Shown piece by piece: positions 25,630 to 33,866 of a stretch of DNA of 64,000 nucleotides. The notes under the pieces are model-generated. The model searched no databases. It saw only the letters and a list, made by a program, of their open reading frames with translations, and had not been told where the DNA came from. The translations under genes were made by a program, and so were the position numbers. The first letter of the stretch is position 1. Each line of letters opens with the position of its first letter. This stretch comes from Kitasatospora setae KM-6054 (GTDB lineage Bacteria; Actinomycetota; Actinomycetes; Streptomycetales; Streptomycetaceae): NCBI RefSeq assembly GCF_000269985.1, contig NC_016109.1:8521001-8585000 (forward strand), read 5' to 3'.

Positions 25630-25666
25630 AACAATCATTGACATCAACAATGATTGTTCCTAGCTT
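25630..25666 (+). promoter_or_regulatory. MarR operator overlapping a consensus promoter
   Basis: AACAATCATTG (25630-25640) and CAATGATTGTT (25648-25658) form a perfect 11-bp inverted repeat with a 7-nt spacer. TTGACA (25638-25643), exactly 17 nt and TAGCTT (25661-25666) make an excellent HrdB-type promoter whose -35 element and spacer lie inside the palindrome. Predicted start is within 0-2 nt of the ATG at 25675, giving a leaderless mRNA. Confidence 0.85.
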
Positions 25667-25674
25667 CAATGGTC

Positions 25675-26688
25675 ATGAGCAACGAAACCCTCCCGAACGC
25701 CCCCCACCCCCTCGACCTCGACCTGACCGGCAAGGTCGCCGTGGTCACCGGCAGCGGCCGCGGTCTCGGCCTGGCCTACGCCGCCGCGCTGGCCGCCGCC
25801 GGCGCCGCCGCCGGCGCCGCCGTCGTGGTCAACGACCTGGACGCCGGGGTCGCCGGGGCGGCCGCCGCCGCGATCGAGGCCGCCGGCGGCCGGGCCGTCG
25901 CGGTCGCCGCCGCCGTCGGCACCACCGAGGCCGCGCAGGCCCTGGTCGACGGGGCCGTCGAGGCGTTCGGCCGGCTCGACGTGATGGTCACCAACGCCGG
26001 CATCCTGCGCGACAAGGTGCTCTGGAAGATGACCGACGAGGACTTCGACGCGGTCGTCGCCACCCACCTGCGCGGCACCTTCACCTGCGCCCGGGCCGCC
26101 GCCGTCCGGATGCGCGAGCAGGGCGAGGGCGGCCGGCTGATCATGATCGGCTCCCCGGCCGGCCAGCGCGGCAACTTCGGCCAGACCAACTACGCCGCCG
26201 CCAAGGCCGGCATCGCCGCGATGGTGCGCACCTGGGCGATGGAGCTGGCCAAGGCCGGCATCACCGTCAACGCCGTGATCCCGATCGCCGCCACCGCGAT
26301 GACCGAGACCATCCCGGCCTTCGCCCCCTACGTCGAGGCGATGCGGCAGGGCGCCCCGCTGCCCGACTTCCTGCGCAAGGGCGAGGGCTTCGGCACCGCC
26401 GAGGACTGCGCCGCGCTGATCCCGTTCCTGGCCTCCGACGCCGCCGCGGGCGTCACCGGCCAGTGCGTCGGCATCGGCGGCGACAAGCTCGCCCTCTGGT
26501 CGCACCCGCAGGAGGTCGCGGTGGCCTACGCCGACGGCGGCTGGCGCCCCGAGACGATCGCCGCCGGCTGGGCCGCGGGCGTCGGCCGCGAACCGCAGAC
26601 CGTCGGCGTCCCCGCCTCGGCCGTCCCCGCCGGGGCCGCTCCCACCCCGGCCGTCCCCGCCCCGGCCGTCCCGGGGGAGGGCAAGTGA
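25675..26688 (+). CDS. SDR-family dehydrogenase, first gene of acyl-CoA operon
   Basis: 337 aa from ATG 25675 (a second ATG lies two codons earlier). SDR core: VVTGSGRGLGLAYA (cofactor loop), VTNAGILRDKVLWKMTDEDFDAVVATHLRGTF, Ser in MIGSPAG and YAAAKAGIAAMVRTWA (YxxxK). The RDK-lwkMtdedwd block is typical of the hydroxyacyl-CoA dehydrogenase type found in peroxisomal multifunctional enzymes. The C-terminus carries an Ala/Pro tail (repeated AVPA units) of no known role. Its GTG-containing stop overlaps the next gene. Likely oxidises a 3-hydroxyacyl-CoA. Confidence 0.88.
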   Translation: MSNETLPNAPHPLDLDLTGKVAVVTGSGRGLGLAYAAALAAAGAAAGAAVVVNDLDAGVAGAAAAAIEAAGGRAVAVAAAVGTTEAAQALVDGAVEAFGRLDVMVTNAGILRDKVLWKMTDEDFDAVVATHLRGTFTCARAAAVRMREQGEGGRLIMIGSPAGQRGNFGQTNYAAAKAGIAAMVRTWAMELAKAGITVNAVIPIAATAMTETIPAFAPYVEAMRQGAPLPDFLRKGEGFGTAEDCAALIPFLASDAAAGVTGQCVGIGGDKLALWSHPQEVAVAYADGGWRPETIAAGWAAGVGREPQTVGVPASAVPAGAAPTPAVPAPAVPGEGK

Positions 26689-27554
26689 ACCTCGCCGAAC
26701 TGACCGCGATCGACGTCCACACCCACGCCGAGGTCTCCGCGCACGGCCACGCCTCGCTCGACGAGGAGCTGAACGACGCCTCCAGCGGCTACTTCAAGGT
26801 CGAAGGGGCGCACCGCAGGCCGACGCTGCCGGAGATGGCCGCGTACTACCGCGAGCGGAAGACGGCCGCCGTGGTCTTCACGGTCGACGCCGAGCACGCC
26901 ACCGGCCGCCCGCCCGTCCCCAACGAGGAGATCGCCGAGGCCGCCGCCGCCAACGCCGACGTGCTCATCCCGTTCGCCTCGATCGACCCGTTCCGCGGCA
27001 GGGCGGGCGTCCGGCAGGCCCGCCGGCTGGTCGAGGAGCACGGGGTGCGGGGCTTCAAGTTCCACCCCAGCATCCAGGGCTTCTTCCCGAACGACCGGCT
27101 CGCCTACCCGCTGTACGAGCTGATCGAGGAGACCGGCACCGTCGCGCTCTTCCACACCGGCCAGACCGGCATCGGCGCGGGCGTCCCCGGCGGCGGCGGG
27201 ATCCGGCTCAAGTACTCCAACCCGCTGCACGTCGACGACGTCGCCGCCGACTTCCCGCACCTGAAGGTGATCCTCGCGCACCCGTCCTTCCCCTGGCAGG
27301 ACGAGGCGCTGGCCGTCGCCACCCACAAGCCCGGCGTGCACATCGACCTCTCCGGCTGGTCGCCGAAGTACTTCCCGCCGCAGCTCGTCCAGTACGCCAA
27401 CACCCTGCTCAAGGACAAGGTGCTGTTCGGCTCCGACTACCCCGTGCTCACCCCCGACCGCTGGCTCGCCGACTTCGCGAAGCTGCCGATCAAGGACGAG
27501 GTCCGACCGAAGATCCTCAAGGAGAACGCCGCCCGTCTGCTCGGCCTGACCTGA
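26685..27554 (+). CDS. Amidohydrolase-2 family metal-dependent hydrolase/decarboxylase
   Basis: 289 aa; GTG overlaps the preceding TGA (GTGA), so translation is coupled. TIM-barrel amidohydrolase: IDVHTHAEVSAHGH (HxH metal ligands), GFKFHPSIQGF (Lys-His strand), VILAHPSFPWQDEAL, and FGSDYPVLTPDRWL (catalytic Asp). This subfamily includes decarboxylases of aromatic and vinylogous acids (ACMSD, gamma-resorcylate decarboxylase) and hydrolases. Its exact reaction in this operon is open, but position between a dehydrogenase and a CoA ligase suggests a step on an acid substrate. Confidence 0.85.
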   Translation: MNLAELTAIDVHTHAEVSAHGHASLDEELNDASSGYFKVEGAHRRPTLPEMAAYYRERKTAAVVFTVDAEHATGRPPVPNEEIAEAAAANADVLIPFASIDPFRGRAGVRQARRLVEEHGVRGFKFHPSIQGFFPNDRLAYPLYELIEETGTVALFHTGQTGIGAGVPGGGGIRLKYSNPLHVDDVAADFPHLKVILAHPSFPWQDEALAVATHKPGVHIDLSGWSPKYFPPQLVQYANTLLKDKVLFGSDYPVLTPDRWLADFAKLPIKDEVRPKILKENAARLLGLT

Positions 27555-27618
27555 CCGGACGGACCGGACCCGCACCCGCACCCGGCCGTCCCGCGCCCCG
27601 AAAGGCTCCCCCACCCTC

Positions 27619-29106
27619 ATGCGCAACCAGGGAATCGGCTCCTGGCCCGCCCGCCGCGCCAGGAAGACCCCGCACCGCACCGCCCTCGTGCACGGCGGCC
27701 ACCGCCACAGCTACGCCGACCTGCACGAACGCAGCACCCGGCTGGCCCACGCGCTGCGCACCGCCGGCATCCGCCGCGGTGACCGGATCGCCTACCTCGG
27801 CCCCAACCACCCCTCCTTCCTGGAGACGCTGTTCGCCGCCGGCCTGCTCGGCGCGCTGTTCGTCCCGCTGAACACCCGCCTCGCGCTGCCCGAGATCGCC
27901 CACCAGCTCGACGACTGCGGGGCCCGGGCGCTGATCCACGCGCCCGGCTGCGCCCCGCTGGTGCCGTCCGGCGCGGTGCCGGTGACGGTGCGCACCGGCG
28001 AGGAGTACGAGTCCTGGCTGGCCGGGGCCGACCGCACCCCGATCGACGAGCCGGTCGGCCTCGACGACACCTGCCTGATCATGTACACCTCGGGCACCAC
28101 CGGCCGTCCCAAGGGCGCCATGCTCACCCACGGCAACCTCACCTGGAACGCCTACAACGTGCTGGTCGACACCGACCTGCTCGCCGACGACGTCGCCCTG
28201 GTCTCCGCCCCGCTGTTCCACACCGGCGGACTGAACATGCTCACCCTCCCCGTCCTGCTCAAGGGCGGCGCCTGCCTGCTCACCGAGTCCTTCGACCCGG
28301 CCGGCGCGCTGGAACTGATCGCCCGGGAGCGGATCAGCTACATGTTCGGCGTGCCGACCATGTACGACCTGATGGCCCGCCAGGACGGCTGGGCCGACGC
28401 CGACCTGCGCAGCCTGCGGATCCTCAACTGCGGCGGCGCGCCCGTGCCGCGCCCGCTGATCGACACCTACCTGCGCCGCGGCCTCTCCTTCCAGCAGGGC
28501 TACGGCATGACCGAGGCCGGCCCCGGCGTGCTCTTCCTGGACGCCGAGCACACCGCCGGCAAGGCCGGCAGCGCGGGCGTCCCGCACTTCTTCACCGACG
28601 TGCTGCTGACCACCGCGGACGGGCGGGAGGCCGGCCTCGGCGAGGTCGGCGAGGTCCTGGTCAGCGGCCCCAACGTCGGCCCCGGCTACTGGGGCCTGCC
28701 CGAGGCCACCGGGCTGGCGTTCCACGGCGAGTGGTTCCGCAGCGGCGACGCCGCCCGGGCCGACGCCGACGGCTACCTGACCATCGCCGACCGGATCAAG
28801 GACATGTACATCTCCGGCGGCGAGAACGTCTACCCCGCCGAGGTCGAGGAGGCGCTGCTCGCGCTGCCCGGCGTCGCCGAGTGCGCCGTCTACGGCGTGC
28901 CCGACCCCAAGTGGGGCGAGGTCGGCCGGGCCGTCGTCGTCCCCGCCGCGGGCGCGGCCGTCGACCCGGACGCGCTGCTCGCCGCACTGGCCGGCGTCCT
29001 CGCCAAGTACAAGCTGCCCCGGACGGTGCTGCTCGCGGACGAACTGCCGCGCACCGCCTCCGGGAAGATCCTCAAGCACCGGCTCCGTGCCCGGCACGAC
29101 GGCTGA
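27619..29106 (+). CDS. Acyl-CoA synthetase (AMP-forming)
   Basis: 495 aa. ANL superfamily: P-loop-like LIMYTSGTTGRPKGAMLTH (A3), YGMTEAGPG (A5), WFRSGDAARADADGYLTIADRIKDMYISGGENVYPAEVE (A7/A8 hinge) and catalytic Lys in PRTASGKILKHRL (A10). It activates a carboxylic acid with ATP and CoA; residues lining the pocket (PLFHTGGLNML, NCGGAPVPRPLI) are like fatty acyl or aryl ligases and do not fix the substrate. 64 bp after the amidohydrolase, same operon. Confidence 0.92.
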   Translation: MRNQGIGSWPARRARKTPHRTALVHGGHRHSYADLHERSTRLAHALRTAGIRRGDRIAYLGPNHPSFLETLFAAGLLGALFVPLNTRLALPEIAHQLDDCGARALIHAPGCAPLVPSGAVPVTVRTGEEYESWLAGADRTPIDEPVGLDDTCLIMYTSGTTGRPKGAMLTHGNLTWNAYNVLVDTDLLADDVALVSAPLFHTGGLNMLTLPVLLKGGACLLTESFDPAGALELIARERISYMFGVPTMYDLMARQDGWADADLRSLRILNCGGAPVPRPLIDTYLRRGLSFQQGYGMTEAGPGVLFLDAEHTAGKAGSAGVPHFFTDVLLTTADGREAGLGEVGEVLVSGPNVGPGYWGLPEATGLAFHGEWFRSGDAARADADGYLTIADRIKDMYISGGENVYPAEVEEALLALPGVAECAVYGVPDPKWGEVGRAVVVPAAGAAVDPDALLAALAGVLAKYKLPRTVLLADELPRTASGKILKHRLRARHDG

Positions 29107-29142
29107 CCCTCCTTCCCCCTTCCCACCCAGAAAGGCAGTTCC

Positions 29143-29598
29143 ATGGCCATCACCGTCAACGGACTCGACGCCCTCAAGGCCCTGGCCGGCACCGACCTCG
29201 GCGCCAGCGGCTGGCTCGACGTCACCCAGCAGCGCATCGACACCTTCGCCGACGCCACCGACGACCACCAGTGGATCCACACCGACCCCGAGCGCGCCGC
29301 CGCCGGCCCGTTCGGCGCGCCCATCGCGCACGGCTACCTGACGCTCTCGCTGTTCATCCCGCTCTTCACCGAACTGCTGGAGGTCGAGGGCGTCACCACC
29401 AAGGTCAACTACGGCCTGAACAAGGTCCGCTTCCCCTCCCCGGTCAAGGCCGGCGCGCGGATCCGGCTGACCGCCCGCCTCGCCGAGGTCGAGGAGGTGC
29501 CCGGCGGCCTGCAGATCACCGTCGACGGCACCATCGAGATCGAGGGCGCCACCAAGCCCGCCGCCGTCCTGCAGAGCGTCTCCCGCTTCTACGCCTGA
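29143..29598 (+). CDS. MaoC-family enoyl-CoA hydratase
   Basis: 151 aa, AGAAAGG ribosome site. Single hot-dog domain: the hydratase motif is DATDDHQWIHTDPERAAAGPFGAPIAHGYLTLSL, with the catalytic Asp/His dyad in DDHQWIH and GYLTL closing the pocket. NodN-like length. Hydrates the double bond of an enoyl-CoA, matching the dehydrogenase encoded first in the operon. Ends 10 bp inside a convergent gene. Confidence 0.9.
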   Translation: MAITVNGLDALKALAGTDLGASGWLDVTQQRIDTFADATDDHQWIHTDPERAAAGPFGAPIAHGYLTLSLFIPLFTELLEVEGVTTKVNYGLNKVRFPSPVKAGARIRLTARLAEVEEVPGGLQITVDGTIEIEGATKPAAVLQSVSRFYA

Positions 29599-30056
29599 CG
29601 GCCCGCCGGAGGGCCGCCGCAGGGGCCCAGGCCCCCGACGGCGGCCACCCGCCGCCCCGAACCCGGGCACACCCACCAGCAGCCGCCCGCGTCCCCGGCC
29701 GCCGGCCGCAGCAGGTGCGCGTGCCCCGGGCAGGACGGCCACTGGGTGAACGTGTACCCCGCCAGGTGGTCCTGCACCAACTCGGCGACGAAGCAGGCAA
29801 GTTCGGCGTCACCGGCGGCTACCGGCAGCGACCGGGCGAACAGCGGCCCGTCCGCCGCCCGCCAGCCGAGCAGCGTCGTCCCGTACACGTCGTCCTCGGC
29901 CAGCACCCAGTCGACCCCGGCCGGCAGCCGCCCGCCCGCCGTCCGCAGCACGTCCCGGCCGACCGCCGCACAGGCCGCCGCCAACTCGGGCGACAGCTCG
30001 GGCGGTGGGCCCTCGGCCGGTGCGCCGTCCAGGCTCCAAGTGGTGAACGTCCCCAT
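29589..30056 (-). CDS. Hypothetical protein
   Basis: 155 aa from ATG 30056, which TAGGTT precedes by 7 nt (leaderless; no ribosome site). Begins GTFTTWSLDG and has EDDVYGTTLLGWRAADGPLFARS and AELACFVAELVQDHL, then a Trp/Cys-rich HLLRPAAGDAGGCWWVCPG end. No family recognised. Its last 10 bp overlap the MaoC gene on the opposite strand. Confidence 0.6.
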   Translation of the reverse strand: MGTFTTWSLDGAPAEGPPPELSPELAAACAAVGRDVLRTAGGRLPAGVDWVLAEDDVYGTTLLGWRAADGPLFARSLPVAAGDAELACFVAELVQDHLAGYTFTQWPSCPGHAHLLRPAAGDAGGCWWVCPGSGRRVAAVGGLGPCGGPPAGRQA

Positions 30057-30063
30057 GCCGGAG

Positions 30064-30134
30064 AACCTAGCGCCCCGCGCGGGCGAACCGCCGACCGATA
30101 TTCGGACGACGCCGGGCTGACGTGTTGTTAGGGT
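30064..30134. promoter_or_regulatory. Back-to-back leaderless -10 elements
   Basis: TAGGTT on the minus strand (30069-30064) and TAGGGT on the plus strand (30129-30134) each sit 7 nt from an ATG (30056 and 30142). Two divergent leaderless genes thus share an 85-bp region. Confidence 0.55.
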
Positions 30135-30141
30135 GCCGCCC

Positions 30142-30570
30142 ATGGCAGTGCTCAGGAAGTTCCAGGTGACGTTCGACTGCGCGGAGCCGGTTCGGCTCGC
30201 CCGCTTCTGGTGCGAGGTGCTCGGCTACGAATCCAACCCCCCGGCGGGCGCCGCCAGTTGGGAGGAGTACGAGGCCGGGCAGCCGGCCGCGGAGCGCGGC
30301 GGGTGGGCCGCCTGCGCCGACCCCACCGGGGTCGGGCCGCGGCTGTACTTCCAGCGCGTTCCGGAAGGCAAGGTCGTCAAGAACCGGGTGCACCTCGACG
30401 TCCGGGTCGGCACCGGCCTGGTCGGCGAGGAGCGGCTGGCCGCGCTGGAGGCCGAGTGCGCCCGGCTGCTGCCGCTCGGCGCGGTCCGGGTGCGGCTGCT
30501 GTACGACGGCGGCGACGACTCGTGCATCGCCATGCAGGACATCGAGGGCAACGAGTTCTGCATCGACTGA
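30142..30570 (+). CDS. VOC (glyoxalase-like) family protein
   Basis: 142 aa. One VOC domain pair: FQVTFDCAEPVRLARFWCEVLGY at the start, RLYFQRVPEGKVVKNRVHLDVRV in the middle (His and Glu metal positions of the first half) and CIAMQDIEGNEFCID at the end, the typical DPEGNEF C-terminus. Members include glyoxalase, dioxygenases and drug-binding proteins; no activity can be assigned. Leaderless. Confidence 0.85.
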   Translation: MAVLRKFQVTFDCAEPVRLARFWCEVLGYESNPPAGAASWEEYEAGQPAAERGGWAACADPTGVGPRLYFQRVPEGKVVKNRVHLDVRVGTGLVGEERLAALEAECARLLPLGAVRVRLLYDGGDDSCIAMQDIEGNEFCID

Positions 30571-30669
30571 CCCCCGTCCGCCGACCCGCTGCTGTTCGCC
30601 GTGACCGGGGCCGGCCAGCCGCCGCTCGCCGGGGCCGTGGTCCGGGGCGTGCCCGCAGTTCCCGCGCCG

Positions 30670-31000
30670 GTCGGCGGGCCCACCTTCGACCCGGTCTACC
30701 GTCCCGACGTGATCGAGACCCCACCCGGCCGTGCGGTCTGCCGGTGGACACGCGTCGTCGACCAGTGTGAACGCAGCCGGACGGGCGGGTCGGATCTGTG
30801 CCCGGAGCATCAGCGGCAGTGGGCCCAGCACCGCGAGCGCGGGGTCGGCAGGGCAGCCTTCGTTTCGGCCGTCCAGGGGCCGGACCGGCGCCTCGGGGCG
30901 ACAGGGACCATCTGCCAGATCTGCCCTGAACGGCCTGCGGCCCGCAACGACCTGCGGCTGTGTCAGCGGCATCCGAGCCGGCGGGCCGCGCACAAGACCG
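30670..31000 (+). pseudogene. Tyrosine recombinase fragment (N-terminal zinc-finger part)
   Basis: The frame through FDPVYRPDVIETPPGRAV, CRWTRVVDQCERSRTGG, LCPEHQRQW and ICQICPERPA..LRLCQRH shows repeated Cys/His knuckles of a kind found in the N-terminal region of actinobacterial site-specific integrases related to Tn554 recombinases. No credible start is present and the frame is left at about 31000, where a different frame picks up a later part of such a protein. Confidence 0.5.
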
Positions 31001-31019
31001 AATCGCGGCCACCTACGAC

Positions 31020-31757
31020 CCCAACGACAAGGGCGTCCGTGACATCGGGGAGAGCACCGTCACCACCGGCCGCCGCATCGGCGAGGTGCTCCAGGTGCGG
31101 TGGGACTGCATCGGCCGCTACGGCGGGCTGGAGATGTTCTGGCACGACCAGGCCAAGGTCGGCAACTACGACGCCGCGATCCGCATGCCCGAACGCCTCT
31201 GCGGGGTCCTCGCCGAGCGCCGGCGCAAGACCCCGGACCGCCACAGCCGCGACGAGTTCGCCCTGGACCCGCGCAAGCCCCGGGACCACTTCCACCGTGT
31301 CCGATCCACGGCCTTCCGCGCCACCGTCCCCGAATCCCGCGCCGCGGCGGCCCTGGCCGCCCGCCGCCGCAAGAGCGAAACCGCTGTTGAGCGCGTCCAC
31401 CGGGCCGTCGCCCGGCTCCGACGCGAGAAGGCCCGGGGCGGTGTCGCCTCCGTCGCCCGCCGCGCGGACGTCTCGCGCACCTGCCTCTACGACAACACCG
31501 AGGCCAGAGCCGCCGTCGCCGCGGTGACGGCTCGGGCCGGCGAACGCCGGACCCGCACGCTCACCGACCAGGACGACGCCCGCGAGGCGACCTGGTGCGA
31601 ACGCGCGCTGAACGCCGAGGGAGCCCTCAAGGCCGCCCGCTCCGACCTGCGCTTCCAGGACCGCCGCGGTGTCGACCCCGAAGCCCACCTCCTTGGCCCA
31701 CCCGTCGGCAAGTGGCCCCGCAACACCCGGTCGAGGGGTCCGACCACCATCAGGTGA
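31020..31757 (+). pseudogene. Tn554-type recombinase fragment joined to a DUF6262/TnpC-like fragment
   Basis: One frame holds TVTTGRRIGEVLQVRWDCIGRYGG and MFWHDQAKVGNYDAAIRMPERL, the catalytic Arg region of a Tn554-type tyrosine recombinase. It then passes directly into RRRKSETAVERVHRAVARLRREK, VASVARRADVSRTCLYDN and a coiled-coil-like end, as in the small TnpC/DUF6262 protein of the same transposons. The C-terminal half of the recombinase with HxxR and Tyr is missing, so an internal deletion fused the two genes. Confidence 0.6.
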
Positions 31758-32034
31758 CCGGGCTCCTCGGCCGGGACCGGAGCGAGCGGCGGTTGGCCAG
31801 CCGGGCCGCGCGACGCAAGACGGCTTCTGCTCGGGTGTGTTCCCAGGCAAGGCTCGGCCGTTCGGGCCGTCGTCGGCAGTACTCGCAATCGGGGTCACCG
31901 CAGACTCCTTCACGCCATTCGTCGCACACCACGCACAGCGCTGCGTCGAACCGTTCGCAGTAGTCCTGCCTGGTGCCGCACCGAAGGCATGATCCGGACT
32001 CCGGCCGGACCGCGGAGGGGCGCTTACGAGGCAT
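31750..32034 (-). CDS. Small Cys-rich (zinc-finger) protein
   Basis: 94 aa with the ATG 15 bp after the neighbouring gene's stop. Metal-binding cysteines occur as CLRCGT, CVVCDEW and CGDPDCEYCRRRPERPS, followed by a basic helix (EAVLRRAARLANRRSLRSR). Small proteins with the DPxCEYC motif occur in streptomycetes without known function; a nucleic-acid-binding role is possible. It lies inside the recombinase graveyard and may be cargo of a lost element. Confidence 0.55.
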   Translation of the reverse strand: MPRKRPSAVRPESGSCLRCGTRQDYCERFDAALCVVCDEWREGVCGDPDCEYCRRRPERPSLAWEHTRAEAVLRRAARLANRRSLRSRPRSPVT

Positions 32035-32049
32035 CCCCCTGTCCGGGCT

Positions 32050-32469
32050 TCAGCATCTCCGCGTCCACCACGGCTGAGACGGATCGCCATGGGAGTCCAC
32101 GATCGTGCGGGAACAGTAGACCTCGTCAAGCGGACGCACCAGCCGTCGGAGCTCCCGCGACGCACCGGTCGGCAGCCCGCGCAGGGCCTGCTCCAGCATC
32201 TCTCGTGGATGGGCGTCGGAAGGACAGCACGCTTCGACTCCGCAGCCGCGGACCTGTGGATCCGTCAGCCTGCGGGCCGGGCCGTGAACAGTGCCGCCCC
32301 ACCGAGCCATCGCGTCGGCGACGGCTCCCGGCCACGCATGTGAATCCTCGAACGCGGCGATCTCACTCTGCGTGCGCGCCGAGACCCCAGAAAGGATCTT
32401 CCTGCTCTGCTCGGGGCGGAGCCTGTGCGACAACTTGGCGCGCACCTGGCCTGGCCGTCTACGCGCCAT
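32050..32469 (-). CDS. Hypothetical protein, upstream partner of the Cys-rich protein
   Basis: 139 aa, GAAAGGG upstream of the ATG. Starts with a basic stretch (ARRRPGQVRAKLSHRLRPEQSRKI), continues with SARTQSEIAAFEDSHAWPGAV and has CGVEACCPSDAHP and EVYCSRTIVDSHGDP. Less GC-biased than the core genes around it. Family unknown; co-oriented and only 15 bp before the Cys-rich gene, so probably one transcript. Confidence 0.5.
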   Translation of the reverse strand: MARRRPGQVRAKLSHRLRPEQSRKILSGVSARTQSEIAAFEDSHAWPGAVADAMARWGGTVHGPARRLTDPQVRGCGVEACCPSDAHPREMLEQALRGLPTGASRELRRLVRPLDEVYCSRTIVDSHGDPSQPWWTRRC

Positions 32470-32599
32470 GGCCCTTTCGTTGGTTCGTCATGGACGACAT
32501 CCTCCCAGAGCGGGGCCGTTCCGATCAATGCCGCCCCGAACGCCAGCGGGAAGCGTGCCACCACGCAGGCGCAGAGCGGCGGGTCGCATTCGGCGCGGG

Positions 32600-32927
32600 T
32601 GACGCGCTGCGCGAAGCGGTGGACCTTGACGTCAGCGTGTCCAGGACGTCCCGGTGGGAGCGCCCGCAGCTCTCTCCCGCTGGCTGAACGACCCGGACGG
32701 CTACGACGCGCTGGTGTTCTGGCGGTTCGACCGTGCCGTCCGGTCCACGGTGTACATGTGCGCCCTCGCCAACTGGGCGCGCGAGCACCGCAAGGTGCCC
32801 GTCTCCGCCGAGGGTCCGGGGCGCGGTGGCCGAGCTGATCACCCGGTGGCGCGTCGCGGGTGAGCCCGCGGGCGAGCGGCTGCGGGTGGCCGTCAGCGCC
32901 GAGGGCCAACGGATCGCATGGGACTGA
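32600..32927 (+). pseudogene. Serine recombinase fragment with a 2-bp frameshift
   Basis: DLDVSVSRTSRWERPQLS is read in one frame. SRWLNDPDGYDALVFWRFDRAVRS and CALANWAREHRKV follow in another, together matching the catalytic domain of large serine recombinases after the nucleophile. The frames join if TCTCTC at 32671-32676 is shortened by one TC, so a dinucleotide duplication broke the gene. After about 32815 a third frame (AVAELITRWRVAGEPAGERL) runs to a stop at 32927 and may be another fragment. Neither the catalytic Ser nor the C-terminal domain is present. Confidence 0.65.
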
Positions 32928-33165
32928 GCCCAGCGGTTCGGGCACCTGCCCGGTGGGTCCCGCGTACGACGATGCTCCGTGCGGTCTTCCTGGCCGTGCA
33001 GGGCCTCTGGCGTGTGCTGACGGCGACGGTGAGTCCGGCAGAACCGGTAGTCGCGTGTGTCGGGGTCGCCGGAGGGCGGTCACTTCCCGTTCTGGGCCGG
33101 TGCGGCCGGGGCCCGCTGGCGTGTTCGCCGTTTCGGGGGTGGGTGGCGGTCCGGCGGATGAATTC
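32928..33165. other. Non-coding remainder of the graveyard
   Basis: No frame with gene-like composition, no start with a ribosome site, no strong hairpin. Confidence 0.5.
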
Positions 33166-33195
33166 GCACGATCGTGCTGAAATCTCGGGTAGGCT
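33166..33195 (+). promoter_or_regulatory. Leaderless promoter with a 12-bp palindrome
   Basis: TAGGCT (33190-33195) precedes the ATG at 33203 by 7 nt. GCACGATCGTGC (33166-33177), a perfect palindrome, covers the -35 position, where the consensus is poor; it is a candidate operator. Confidence 0.5.
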
Positions 33196-33202
33196 CGGCG
33201 GC

Positions 33203-33859
33203 ATGACGCAGAACCAGGCTGTGGACACCCCCGGACTCGACCTCGTGGCCCTCGACGCCCGCGCGCTCGCGACCGCCCGCTCCCTCGTCGACCGGATCGA
33301 CCCCGGCATGCTCGGCCTCGCGACGCCCTGCGGCTCGTGGACGCTCGGCCGGCTGCTCGCCCACATGACCGGCCAGAACCACGGCTTCGCGGCCGCCGCC
33401 CGGGGCGGCGGCCGCGACCTCGCCGACTGGGCGGACCGCCCGGTCGGCGACGACCCGGCCGGGGTGTTCGCCGCCTCGGTGGCGGAGGTCGAGGCCGCGT
33501 TCGCCGAAGAGGGCGTCCTCGAACGCGCCTTCTGGCTGCCCGAGATCCGCGACGGCGGCCCGTTCCCCGGCCGGCAGGCGATCGGCTTCCACTTCCTCGA
33601 CTACGTCGTCCACGGCTGGGACGTCGCGGTCTCGATCGGCGCCGAACCCGACTTCGCCCCCGGCCTGCCCGCCGCCGTCCTCCCGATCGCCCGCCAGGTC
33701 CCGGCCGGCCCCGCCCGCGAAGCCCCGGGTGCCGCCTTCGCCCCCGCCCTGCCGTCCCCGGCCGGAGCCGGGGACGGGGACGGAGCCGGTGACTCGCTCG
33801 CCCTGGTGCTGCGCCTGCTCGGCCGCGACCCCGACTGGACCGCGCCGAACCACCCCTGA
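33203..33859 (+). CDS. TIGR03086-type DinB/mycothiol-isomerase-like metal-binding protein
   Basis: 218 aa, leaderless. N-terminal helix pair DARALATARSLVDRIDPGMLGLATPCGSWTLGRLLAHMTGQNHGFA is typical of the mycothiol-dependent maleylpyruvate isomerase N-terminal family, where the His of LLAHM and the later His pair (FHFLDYVVHGWDVA) bind a divalent metal. A Pro/Gly/Asp-rich insert (PSPAGAGDGDGAGD) precedes the C-terminus LVLRLLGRDPDWTAP. These proteins are presumed to use mycothiol in thiol transfer or isomerisation; substrate unknown. Confidence 0.85.
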   Translation: MTQNQAVDTPGLDLVALDARALATARSLVDRIDPGMLGLATPCGSWTLGRLLAHMTGQNHGFAAAARGGGRDLADWADRPVGDDPAGVFAASVAEVEAAFAEEGVLERAFWLPEIRDGGPFPGRQAIGFHFLDYVVHGWDVAVSIGAEPDFAPGLPAAVLPIARQVPAGPAREAPGAAFAPALPSPAGAGDGDGAGDSLALVLRLLGRDPDWTAPNHP

Positions 33860-33866
33860 CGAACCG

